In this document: positions 35,020-42,722 of the stretch, piece by piece
Layout of the letters: each line of letters begins with the position of its first letter
Position numbering within the stretch: position 1 is the first letter of the stretch
Program-made: the position numbers and the translations under genes
Notes under the pieces: generated by a model
The model's input: the letters and a program-made list of their open reading frames with translations, nothing else
What the model was told of the DNA's origin: nothing
Databases searched by the model: none
Source: Gammaproteobacteria bacterium
Lineage (GTDB): Bacteria > Pseudomonadota > Gammaproteobacteria > Burkholderiales > Burkholderiaceae_B
Length of the DNA stretch: 64,000 nt
Direction: 5' to 3'
Assembly: GCA_030832095.1 (NCBI GenBank)
Contig: JAURJT010000002.1
Span: 62,001 to 126,000 of the forward strand

Positions 35020-35784
35020 ATGCCTGATTACACCAACCGTTTTAAGCAATCATTAAAAGCTGGCAAGGAGAATATTGGTTTGTGGATTTCGATCCCAGAC
35101 GCCTTTACCACTGAGATTTGTGCGACCGCAGAATTTGACTGGATGTTGCTCGACGGCGAACACACACCGACAGATCCTTTGACGATCATGTCGCAACTGC
35201 AAGCCTGCGCTGCGTACAACACGCAAGCGGTTGCACGCCCACCGATTGGTGAGACGCATTTGATTAAGCAGTTGTTAGATTTGGGCGTGCAAAGTTTGCT
35301 GATCCCGATGGTTGACACAGCAGAGCAGGCCGCTGAGTTGGTGAAAGCGGTGCGCTATCCGCCCCATGGTGTGCGTGGCGTAGGCTACGGCTCGGCGCGC
35401 GTGTCACGTTGGGATTCGCGCAAAGATTATGTGAAGGGCGCCAACGATGAGATCTGTTTACTTGTGCAAGTTGAAACACAAACGGGCTTAAACAATCTTG
35501 AAGCGATCTGTGCCGTTGAAGGTGTGGATGGCGTATTTTTAGGCCCTTCAGATTTGTCGGCTGCGCTCGGTCATTTGGGTAACCCAGGTCATCCTGATGT
35601 GGTCAGTACAATCGAAAAATCAATCGCTGTGATTTTGAAGCACAAAAAAGCCGCGGGGATTTTGACGCCAGACCGCGCGTTGGCGAAGCGTTATCTTGAG
35701 CTTGGCTGCACGTTTGTGGCTGTCGGTGCCGATGCCCGTGTTCTGGCGCTTGGCGTGCGTGAACTGCGCTCGGCGTTTAAATAA
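35020..35784 (+). CDS. HpcH/HpaI family aldolase
   Basis: This 254-residue class II aldolase resembles 4-hydroxy-2-oxo-heptanedioate and 2-dehydro-3-deoxyglucarate aldolases. It has the family blocks FDWMLLDGEHTPTDP, LIPMVDTAEQA, GVRGVGYGSARVSRW (phosphate/oxyanion loop) and QVETQTGLNN-LEAI with the metal-binding Glu, then GVFLGPSDLSAALG with the metal-binding Asp. An AGGAG site precedes it. It is the last gene of the sugar-acid cluster, and it would cleave the 2-oxo acid made by the UxaA-type dehydratase to pyruvate and an aldehyde. Confidence 0.88.
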   Translation: MPDYTNRFKQSLKAGKENIGLWISIPDAFTTEICATAEFDWMLLDGEHTPTDPLTIMSQLQACAAYNTQAVARPPIGETHLIKQLLDLGVQSLLIPMVDTAEQAAELVKAVRYPPHGVRGVGYGSARVSRWDSRKDYVKGANDEICLLVQVETQTGLNNLEAICAVEGVDGVFLGPSDLSAALGHLGNPGHPDVVSTIEKSIAVILKHKKAAGILTPDRALAKRYLELGCTFVAVGADARVLALGVRELRSAFK

Positions 35785-35803
35785 ACCACGCGGTCGTTTC
35801 GGT

Positions 35804-35848
35804 TTGATCTGACGAAAAGCACCGCAAGTTAGCAGATCGTCAGATCAA
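35804..35848. repeat. 12-bp inverted repeat between convergent genes
   Basis: TTGATCTGACGA and TCGTCAGATCAA are perfect reverse complements with a 21-nt loop. They lie 20 bases after the aldolase stop and before the convergent ketopantoate reductase. A bidirectional transcription barrier is possible. Confidence 0.5.
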
Positions 35849-35876
35849 GTCACTACAGAAATACTTCAAGCCACAT

Positions 35877-35918
35877 AACCTGATTGCCAGAACAGCTTTT
35901 CTTGCTGTTGATCAGGTT
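35877..35918 (-). terminator. Compound hairpin at the 3' end of the ketopantoate reductase gene
   Basis: AACCTGAT/ATCAGGTT (outer, 8 bp) and AACAGC/GCTGTT (inner, 6 bp) form nested stems that overlap the stop codon of the reductase. It looks like a 3'-end structure. The loop, not the flank, carries the T run. Confidence 0.4.
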
Positions 35919-36904
35919 CGTGCTGCGGCCTCATCCATCAACTGTTGATTCAAGCCGCGCAGCAAGACCAGCATCAGTTCGCAACGCGGCACGCTGATGT
36001 TGTGCTGGCGTGCAAACTCAACGACTTGACCCAAAATAGCATCGTGCTCGAGCGAGCGCCCAGCCAGCACGTCTTGCAGCATCGATGCCGTGGTTGAACC
36101 GGGGCGTTTTTTAGGTGCCACCAGTTCTTCAAGGTCGACCTTCCCTCGCAAATCGGTACCGCATGCTAAGGCCACCTCTAACACTTCAAGCATCACTTTG
36201 CAGCGCTCAGCACGCACTTCTGGGCTTGCCGACATTTTGACGGTTGGTAAGCGGGTCAGGGCGGCGACAGGATTCAAGCCGCAATTGATCAGCAACTTGT
36301 GCCAAATATCGTATCTAAGATCAGTCGCTGCAACGCCGTTGATGTTCGCGGCTTGAAACGATTGAACCAAACGATCAACACGAGAAGAGGGTGCGTTATC
36401 GGGCTCACCGAACATCCAACGGTCACCCATCGCGGTTTTGATCACGCCAGGTTCGATCACCTCGTTGGGCGAGTAAATCACGCAGCCTAACGAGCGATCT
36501 TTCAGCCGCGACCAAAGTTCGCCACCCGGGTCGACGCATTCAAGGTGCTCTTGGACGTTATTAGTACCTTTATTCCACCACCAAGGGATCCCGTTGACGG
36601 CAAACACCGCCACGCCATCCTTGGCTAACAGACGCTCAATGGCAGCCGCAGCAGCGGGCAAGGCCTGTGCTTTTAAGGTCACTAGCACCACGTCTTGGGG
36701 CGGCAGCGAAGCAGGGTCGTCGGTGGCTGCAAAGGGGCGCCCGGTGTAGATTTCTTCACCCCGAAATACCTTCAAGCCGTTTTGCTGAATCGCCCGAAGT
36801 TGCGCGCCACGCGCTACTAGCGATACCTCATCGAGCCCAGCCGTAATCAATCGCGCCGCCAAATGACCACCCACAGCACCCGCACCGTAAATACATATTT
36901 TCAT
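35912..36904 (-). CDS. 2-dehydropantoate 2-reductase (ApbA/PanE) family oxidoreductase
   Basis: This 330-residue enzyme has the Rossmann NADP motif GAGAVGGHLAARL (residues 7-19), the VKAQAL-like VTLKAQALPAA segment with its lysine, and the C-terminal domain KLLINCGLNPVAALTRLP with the catalytic lysine and asparagine. Length is slightly above E. coli PanE (303). It could make pantoate or reduce a related 2-oxo acid, since duplicated PanE-like genes are common in this group and catabolic clusters flank it on both sides. It is monocistronic by spacing. Confidence 0.82.
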   Translation of the reverse strand: MKICIYGAGAVGGHLAARLITAGLDEVSLVARGAQLRAIQQNGLKVFRGEEIYTGRPFAATDDPASLPPQDVVLVTLKAQALPAAAAAIERLLAKDGVAVFAVNGIPWWWNKGTNNVQEHLECVDPGGELWSRLKDRSLGCVIYSPNEVIEPGVIKTAMGDRWMFGEPDNAPSSRVDRLVQSFQAANINGVAATDLRYDIWHKLLINCGLNPVAALTRLPTVKMSASPEVRAERCKVMLEVLEVALACGTDLRGKVDLEELVAPKKRPGSTTASMLQDVLAGRSLEHDAILGQVVEFARQHNISVPRCELMLVLLRGLNQQLMDEAAART

Positions 36905-37243
36905 GACTTAGCTCAAGTAACAAAAGTAACCAACGTAACCAGAGCCTCGCATTATCCGGTTGGCGGTGTTTGGCGCAAGTCGTTCATTAAAGAAAATTCG
37001 TAAACTGTGGATCTACATGGATATTCGAGATATGGCTAAGAAATTTATAGTATTGAGACATGCAATGAGCTCTAAGGCTCAGCAGCGAAGTCTGGCGAAA
37101 GCCTATCAAATGCTCGCTGAAATACCTTCGAACGAAGAGAGAGAAGTTTGTGGATCAACGCAGGCTGATAAACCAATAATGCCAAATAACACTCAGAAAC
37201 ATTACTTTACATAATATACATTATGCGTATTCTACTAATAGAT
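36905..37243. other. AT-rich intergenic region between panE-like and enoyl-CoA hydratase genes
   Basis: About 340 bp with no recognised gene. An 84-codon plus-strand frame (36960-37214, or 65 codons from the ATG at 37020) is basic and low in hydrophobic residues. It has no good ribosome-binding site, so I do not call it. The first 40 bp hold short GTAAC repeats that could belong to the reductase promoter. Confidence 0.4.
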
Positions 37244-37284
37244 AAAAAGGGCATTTGCTCTTGCTTTCGCTCTGCAAATGCCCT
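37244..37284 (-). terminator. Intrinsic terminator of the acyl-CoA cluster
   Basis: AGGGCATTTGC and GCAAATGCCCT form a perfect 11-bp stem with a 15-nt loop. On the minus strand the stem is followed directly by TTTTT. It lies 10 bases beyond the enoyl-CoA hydratase stop, which is the classic position for ending this minus-strand operon. Confidence 0.85.
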
Positions 37285-37293
37285 AGCGCAGCC

Positions 37294-38094
37294 TTAGTTA
37301 CCAGTGAACTTCGGCTTACGCTTTTCTGAGAACGCCAAAATCGCTTCTTTGTAATCTTGCGTCGTTTGCACAAGCGCTTGATTGGCCGCTGCCATATCCA
37401 ACGAGGTATGCAACGGCACGTGCTGTGAATCGCGAATCAAGCGCTTGCTGGCACGTGATGATTGCACTGGGTGCGACGCAATGCGTTGTGCAAGCTTTCT
37501 GGCCTCGTCCATCAGGTCGGCATCGTCGACAACTTTTGAAACCAAGCCAATCTTAGCTGCTTCATCGCCATCGATAAAATCCCCGGTAAAGGTCATTTCG
37601 TAGGCTTTAGACAACCCCACGGCGCGCGGCAAAAACCACGCTCCGCCGTCACCGGAAAGCAAACCCACACGCAAAAAGCTCTCGCCAAACTTGGCGCTAC
37701 GTGCGGCGATGCGAATGTCGCACATGGTCGCTAAATCAAGCCCAGCACCAATCGCTGCACCGTTCACGGCCGCGATTGAGGGGGCCTCAAGGTTGTAGAG
37801 CGCCAAAGGAATACGCTGAATGCCTTCGTGGTAATACCGACGGGTTTCGGTGGGTGTCATGGGCCGGTCGACGGTTGCGCGGTCTTTCATCTTTTTCACG
37901 TTACCGCCCGACGAAAACCCCTCACCTGCACCTGTCAAAATGACGCAACCAACCGATAGGTCGGCGTTGATTCTGGCAACGTGCGCAACAATGGCGTCAA
38001 TAATGGCCGGTGATAAGGCATTGCGCGTATCCGGTTCGTTGAGCGTCAGTGTGACAACGCCGCCGTCTTGCTCATAGGTCACTGCATCAGTCAT
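37294..38094 (-). CDS. Enoyl-CoA hydratase/isomerase family protein
   Basis: This 266-residue crotonase-fold protein has the oxyanion-hole segments GEGFSSGGNVKKM and AAVNGAAIGAGLDLATMCDIRIAA. In GLLSGDGGAWFLPRAVG an acidic residue is present at the usual second glutamate region (Asp in SGDGG), so hydratase activity is plausible but could differ from standard. It is the last gene of the minus-strand cluster that starts with an acyl-CoA dehydrogenase and ends at the terminator at 37244. Confidence 0.88.
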   Translation of the reverse strand: MTDAVTYEQDGGVVTLTLNEPDTRNALSPAIIDAIVAHVARINADLSVGCVILTGAGEGFSSGGNVKKMKDRATVDRPMTPTETRRYYHEGIQRIPLALYNLEAPSIAAVNGAAIGAGLDLATMCDIRIAARSAKFGESFLRVGLLSGDGGAWFLPRAVGLSKAYEMTFTGDFIDGDEAAKIGLVSKVVDDADLMDEARKLAQRIASHPVQSSRASKRLIRDSQHVPLHTSLDMAAANQALVQTTQDYKEAILAFSEKRKPKFTGN

Positions 38095-38103
38095 CTTTAG
38101 ATC

Positions 38104-39072
38104 CTATTTTGAAAGTACTTCGTTTTTGACGGCCGCTTGCCAGCGCGTTGTTTCGCTAGCGATATGGTTCTTGACATCGTCTGGGCTACCCATCTTGATT
38201 GCTGTTGCAAAACTGGCTAACCGGTCTTGCATTGCCTGCGTCTTTAATGCCGTATTGACGCTTGTGTTGAGCTTGGTGACGATGTCTGCGGGGATCCCGG
38301 CGGGGCCTAATAGAAAGAACGAAATATCAGGGGTCATGGTCGCAAAACCGGCTTCGATTGCGGTGGGTACGTCAGGCAGTGCACCCAAGCGTTTTTCACC
38401 CGTCACGGCCAACGCTGTGACTTTACCCCCCTTGACCAAGGGTAAGACAGAGGCCGAGGTTGTGATCCAAAGCTGAATGCGCCCTGCCAATACATCGACT
38501 TGAGCGTCTGAGGTGGCCTTGTAAGGCACCATGACCATATCGACACCCGCGCCAGACTTAAACAGCGAGCCTAAAAAGGCCGACATACTGCCGGCGGGGC
38601 CGTTGTAATTCATTTCGCCTGGTTTGGCTTTGGCTAACGCCGCCAACTCTTTGAGTGTTTTTGCCGGCACGCTAGGTGGCACCGCCAGCACGTAAGGCAA
38701 GCCCGCCACAAACGCGATTGGTGTGAAGTCTTTAGACATAGTGGTTCGAATCGTGTTCGAGACCTGATAAATAATGCTGCTGGTACTGGTCAAGATCATC
38801 GTGTAGCCGTCAGGCTTGGCCTGAGCTGTGTAATCCATCGCAATGTTGCCGGTCGCACCCGCCTTGTTCTCAACCACAAAGGTCACACCTAATTGTTCAG
38901 TCAGGCGTTGCCCGATTTCACGCGCAATCATATCGTTACCACTACCTGGGCCATAAGGCACGACGATCGTGACTGGTTTGCTTGGATAGTTTTGCGCGGT
39001 GACGTTTACGCTGGCAAAGCAACTCGTTAAGAAAACAAACAGTACAAGCCATGCACGCAGAGTCGTTGTCAT
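38104..39072 (-). CDS. Bug/TctC-family periplasmic solute-binding protein
   Basis: This 322-residue protein has a signal peptide (MTTTLRAWLVLFVFLTSCFASVNVTAQ). Its ligand loop is PYGPGSGNDMIAREIGQ, where GPGSGND replaces the usual PGGxxD and may shift ligand choice. NKAGATGNIAMDY, LTSTSSIIY and NYNGPAGSMSAFLG follow the family plan. It lies 9 bp before the enoyl-CoA hydratase and 94 bp after a second Bug gene, a tandem pair inside one CoA-dependent pathway. Confidence 0.88.
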   Translation of the reverse strand: MTTTLRAWLVLFVFLTSCFASVNVTAQNYPSKPVTIVVPYGPGSGNDMIAREIGQRLTEQLGVTFVVENKAGATGNIAMDYTAQAKPDGYTMILTSTSSIIYQVSNTIRTTMSKDFTPIAFVAGLPYVLAVPPSVPAKTLKELAALAKAKPGEMNYNGPAGSMSAFLGSLFKSGAGVDMVMVPYKATSDAQVDVLAGRIQLWITTSASVLPLVKGGKVTALAVTGEKRLGALPDVPTAIEAGFATMTPDISFFLLGPAGIPADIVTKLNTSVNTALKTQAMQDRLASFATAIKMGSPDDVKNHIASETTRWQAAVKNEVLSK

Positions 39073-39166
39073 ACAGTCTCCTGGTCGTTGTTTTTATAAA
39101 TTGTGTTTAAAACTTTTTTACGTTAAATCAATACCTATGTTTGCGATGAACTGGCCCACCCGCTCT

Positions 39167-40141
39167 TTACTTTGGTTTAAGGCCAGCCTCTTTGGCAATC
39201 TTGGCGAAGCGCGCGATTTCTTCGAGTTGATACTGTCTCATTTTGTCAGCCTTTAAAGGCATTAACTCGACCAACACTTGGTCTGCGTATTCTTTTGCCA
39301 AGGGTGTGGCTAAAACGGTTTGAAGCGTCTCTTCGAGTTTATTGGTGATCTGATCAGGTGTGTCGCTTCGAACGTAAAACGATGTCCAGGTGTAGTTTGT
39401 AAACTCTGGAAAACCACTTTCAGCAATCGTCGGCACCTCTGGAAAATCTGGGTGGCGCTGATCTGAGGATAACGCCAGGGCTCTGTACTTCCCTGCCTTC
39501 AAAAGCGGCGCAGCGCCGTTAAAACTCACGATACCAAAATCTAACTGATCGCCCTGCAGACTCACCATAATCTCGCCTAGGCCCTTGTACAAAATATTTT
39601 CAAATTTTACGCCTGCTACGTTGGCCAACCAGGCAAGCGCCAACTCATACCCTAACGCATACGTACCGCCATTTAGTGGTACAGCTGAGGTCTTGGCCGC
39701 GGTCAGAAGTTCGGTGAACGATTTATATTTTGAATCTTTTCCGACCACAATCGCATTCACGCCACGCGTTAAGCCGCCGATCGGTTTAAAGTCTTTGACC
39801 GCATCGTATGTGAGCTCTTTGAGCATGATGGGGTTCACCGCCATCAGCGAGTTACTACCCATCAAAATCGTGTATCCGTCGGCTGGCGCAGCCTTCACTG
39901 TGTTCATCGCCAACATACCCGCAGCACCGGTTCTGTTTTCAACCAAAAAACTTTGCCCCAGTTGCTTGGCCAACAGATCCCCAAAAAAACGTGAGGCGTG
40001 ATCGGCACCACTACCGGCCGAAAACGGCACAATCACCTTAACCGAGCGCGTCGGGTAGTCCGTTTTTTGTGCATAACTGAAGCTGGGTATCAAACAAAGA
40101 CCTAAGCAGCTTAGCCACAACTGATACAAAAAACGTTTCAT
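39167..40141 (-). CDS. Bug/TctC-family periplasmic solute-binding protein
   Basis: This 324-residue protein has a signal peptide (MKRFLYQLWLSCLGLCLIPSFSYAQ). Family blocks: IVPFSAGSGADHASRFFGD, NRTGAAGMLAMNTV, LMGSNSLMAVN, LNGGTYALGYELALAWLAN and ENILYKGLGEIMVSLQG. The SAGSGADHASR version of the ligand loop is shared in part with the neighbour at 38104, so the two may have arisen by duplication. Its start overlaps the CoA-transferase stop by 4 bp (ATGA). Confidence 0.88.
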   Translation of the reverse strand: MKRFLYQLWLSCLGLCLIPSFSYAQKTDYPTRSVKVIVPFSAGSGADHASRFFGDLLAKQLGQSFLVENRTGAAGMLAMNTVKAAPADGYTILMGSNSLMAVNPIMLKELTYDAVKDFKPIGGLTRGVNAIVVGKDSKYKSFTELLTAAKTSAVPLNGGTYALGYELALAWLANVAGVKFENILYKGLGEIMVSLQGDQLDFGIVSFNGAAPLLKAGKYRALALSSDQRHPDFPEVPTIAESGFPEFTNYTWTSFYVRSDTPDQITNKLEETLQTVLATPLAKEYADQVLVELMPLKADKMRQYQLEEIARFAKIAKEAGLKPK

Positions 40142-41361
40142 ATGACGCCCTCTTTATACAAAGCCCCGAGTTCGGCATCTGTGAGCCCGAGCCAGTCTGA
40201 ATAAATCTCTTTGTTGTGTTGACCAAGATCTGGGCTGGCGATTGTGTTGACACGATCGGCGCCGTGAATGATCAAGGGAGTATGTGGCAACACCACGCGA
40301 CCCAAATCTTTATCGTCAAACCACTCAAGCATGCCACGCTCGTGCATATGTTTGTCGTTCATCACTTCGAGCAAATCGCGCACGGGTGCGGCCGGAAAAC
40401 CGTGTTTTTTGCTCAAGGCAAAGAGCTCTGCCCTTGGCAGGCTTTCTGTCCAGAGCGTGATCTCAGCGTCTGTCTCAGAAATATTTTCAACACGTAATTT
40501 GTTGCTCTCAAACCGAGGATCTGTACTGAGATCCTCGCGACCCATTGCCGCCAACAAGTGAAGCCAATGCGGTTCTGTCACGCAAACAATCGCGATGTAG
40601 CCATCTTTTGCTGGGTAAACGTTGTAAGGGGCTAACGCGAGCCCACCGTGGCGGTTACCGACGCGCGGTGGCACCACCCCAACAGATTTATGTGTGATGC
40701 CCATGTTCGAGGCAAGGGTTGGGTAGGCGGTTTCTTGCATCGACACTTCAACCAAGCGCCCCACTCCAGTTTGCGAACGCTCATAGAGTGCTGTCATGAT
40801 CCCGGCGTAGAGATGCACTCCACTTAAGAAATCAACAATCGAGGCGCCCGCGCGTAACGGTGGGCCATCGGGGGTGCCTGTGACGCTCATGATTCCAGAG
40901 GCAGCTTGAATCGTGACATCCATTGCCAGATTGTCGCGATCAGGGCCTGACAAACCGTAGCCGGTACCCGAGCCATAAATCAAACGCGGATTGAGTTCGT
41001 GCAAGACTGACCAGCCCACGCCTAAACGATCCATCACGCCTGGTGCAAAGTTTTCAACCACGATGTCAGCGCGTTTGACCAACTCTTTGAAAAGATCGCG
41101 GCCCTTGGCAGTTTTTAAATTCAGGGTGATGCCGCGCTTATTGGTATTGAGCATGGCCATTGGTAACGAGGCACCCCCACTTACCTTGGCGCGTATCCGC
41201 GAGGGCTCGCCGTTGAGCGGTTCGATCTTGATGACATTCGCGCCTGCTTTTGCCATCAAAAATGTCGCGTAAGGGCCTTGATAAATTTGAGTCAAGTCAA
41301 TGACTGTGATCCCAGCGAGAGGTGTATTCGCGCGAGGGGGCTGTGGCGTGGTGATTGCCAT
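40138..41361 (-). CDS. CaiB/BaiF family (class III) CoA-transferase
   Basis: This 407-residue protein transfers CoA between acyl-CoA and a free acid. I start it at the ATG at 41361, one base after the acyl-CoA dehydrogenase stop, since the longer frame overlaps that gene. The family start GITVIDLTQIYQGPYATFLMAKAGANVIKIEP is intact. The catalytic aspartate lies in NLAMDVTIQAASGIMSVTG, and NKRGITLNLK and VENFAPGVMDRLG are present. It would activate the imported acid in this cluster. Confidence 0.9.
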   Translation of the reverse strand: MAITTPQPPRANTPLAGITVIDLTQIYQGPYATFLMAKAGANVIKIEPLNGEPSRIRAKVSGGASLPMAMLNTNKRGITLNLKTAKGRDLFKELVKRADIVVENFAPGVMDRLGVGWSVLHELNPRLIYGSGTGYGLSGPDRDNLAMDVTIQAASGIMSVTGTPDGPPLRAGASIVDFLSGVHLYAGIMTALYERSQTGVGRLVEVSMQETAYPTLASNMGITHKSVGVVPPRVGNRHGGLALAPYNVYPAKDGYIAIVCVTEPHWLHLLAAMGREDLSTDPRFESNKLRVENISETDAEITLWTESLPRAELFALSKKHGFPAAPVRDLLEVMNDKHMHERGMLEWFDDKDLGRVVLPHTPLIIHGADRVNTIASPDLGQHNKEIYSDWLGLTDAELGALYKEGVI

Positions 41362-41362
41362 C

Positions 41363-42541
41363 TTAACGTGCCTCTTTGAGGATTTTTTTCGCAAGCGACA
41401 TACGGTGAACTTCGGCTGGACCTTCGTACACGCGCATGACTCGCACACGTTGCGCCATCAGTTGCAAGGGCAGCTCTTTGGTCACGCCCATGGCTCCAAA
41501 GGTTTGCATCGCATGGTCAAGAATCTCGGCAGCCATTTCGGTGGCATACACCTTAATCATCGAAGCCTCAGTGCGCACATCGATGCCTTGATCTTGCTTG
41601 CGTGCTGCATCTTGCACCATCAGACGACAGGCATGCATCTTCATCGCGGCATCGGCAATCCACCATTGAATTGCCTGACGATCTGACAAGAGCGCACCAA
41701 AGGTCGTACGTTGCTTGGCGTGCGTGCACATCATGTCTAAGGCGCGACGGCACATACCAATACACCACGTACCAATTTGCAAACGACGAACCACCAAACG
41801 CAACTGCATGGGCGCGAAGCCAGCACCGATCTCGCCCAAGACGTTTTCAGCTGGTATACGGCAATCTTCAAAGACAAGCTCATAAGTGCGGTGGCCGCCA
41901 AGCATGGGGATCTCGCGCAAAATCTCAAAGCCGGGTGTGTTTTTTTCGACGATGAAGGCGGTAATACCCTCGTGGCGTTTACCTGCGCCGACCCGTGCCA
42001 TCACGATCACAAAATCAGCAGATGGTACCTTGCTGACCCAGATCTTGCGGCCATTGATCACCCACTCGTTGCCAACTTTTTCAGCACGCGTGATCATGCC
42101 AGAAGGGTCGCCACCAGCATTGGGCTCAGAAATCGCGATCGCCGATTTAGCCGCACCTGCGGCGTAGGGCTCAAGATATTTCTTTTTTTGTTCTGGCGTG
42201 CCCACAGCCAGCAGCATATGCATGTTGGGCGAGTCGGGCGGAAACACAAAAGGCGTGACCGTGCGACCCAGCTCTTCGTTTAACGCCATCCACGTCGTTG
42301 CTGAGAGATTCGCACCACCGAGTTCTTCGGGTGCATCTAAGGCCCATAGCCCTAACTCTTTACATTTTTTTAATAAAGGCGCTTCTTCTTCTGGCAGCAA
42401 TTTGAGCTGTTCGCCCTTAATTTCACGTGCCAGCACAGCCGCCTCAAGGGGCATCAATTCTTGGTCAACAAACTTTGCTACCAGATCGATGATCATGCGT
42501 GCGTCGTCAGCTTGTTCTGCAGTACTTTGTTCTTGGCTCAC
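41363..42541 (-). CDS. Acyl-CoA dehydrogenase
   Basis: This 392-residue flavoprotein has ELGLWALDAPEELGGANLS, the FAD segment AISEPNAGGDPSGMITRAE with W-V-I-NG-RK-I-WVSK following, FGALLSDRQAIQWWIADAAMK and a C-terminal RVMRVYEGPAEVHRMSLAKKIL, a form of the usual EGTxE end. It is the first gene of the cluster with CoA-transferase, two Bug proteins and enoyl-CoA hydratase. The route is import, CoA activation, alpha-beta dehydrogenation and hydration of an unknown, probably branched or dicarboxylic, acid. Confidence 0.9.
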   Translation of the reverse strand: MSQEQSTAEQADDARMIIDLVAKFVDQELMPLEAAVLAREIKGEQLKLLPEEEAPLLKKCKELGLWALDAPEELGGANLSATTWMALNEELGRTVTPFVFPPDSPNMHMLLAVGTPEQKKKYLEPYAAGAAKSAIAISEPNAGGDPSGMITRAEKVGNEWVINGRKIWVSKVPSADFVIVMARVGAGKRHEGITAFIVEKNTPGFEILREIPMLGGHRTYELVFEDCRIPAENVLGEIGAGFAPMQLRLVVRRLQIGTWCIGMCRRALDMMCTHAKQRTTFGALLSDRQAIQWWIADAAMKMHACRLMVQDAARKQDQGIDVRTEASMIKVYATEMAAEILDHAMQTFGAMGVTKELPLQLMAQRVRVMRVYEGPAEVHRMSLAKKILKEAR

Positions 42542-42722
42542 CCTACTCTCCTTGTGCGATAAGCACTATGTTAGCTGATTGAGCTACCTCAGTTGCACTT
42601 GGCCCTGCTGTAGCCTATGCTTAGCCGATAAAAAAACAATACGCGCAATGTTATAAAAAAGACTCAAGCGTTTGGTCGGACTGCACCGCTGACGCCAGGC
42701 CGTTAAAATACCGGAGAACAAC

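Noticed and set aside
36960-37214. 84-residue ORF in the panE-echA gap
   Set aside because: No clear ribosome-binding site, AT-rich intergenic composition, no family resemblance. It could be real only if conserved.
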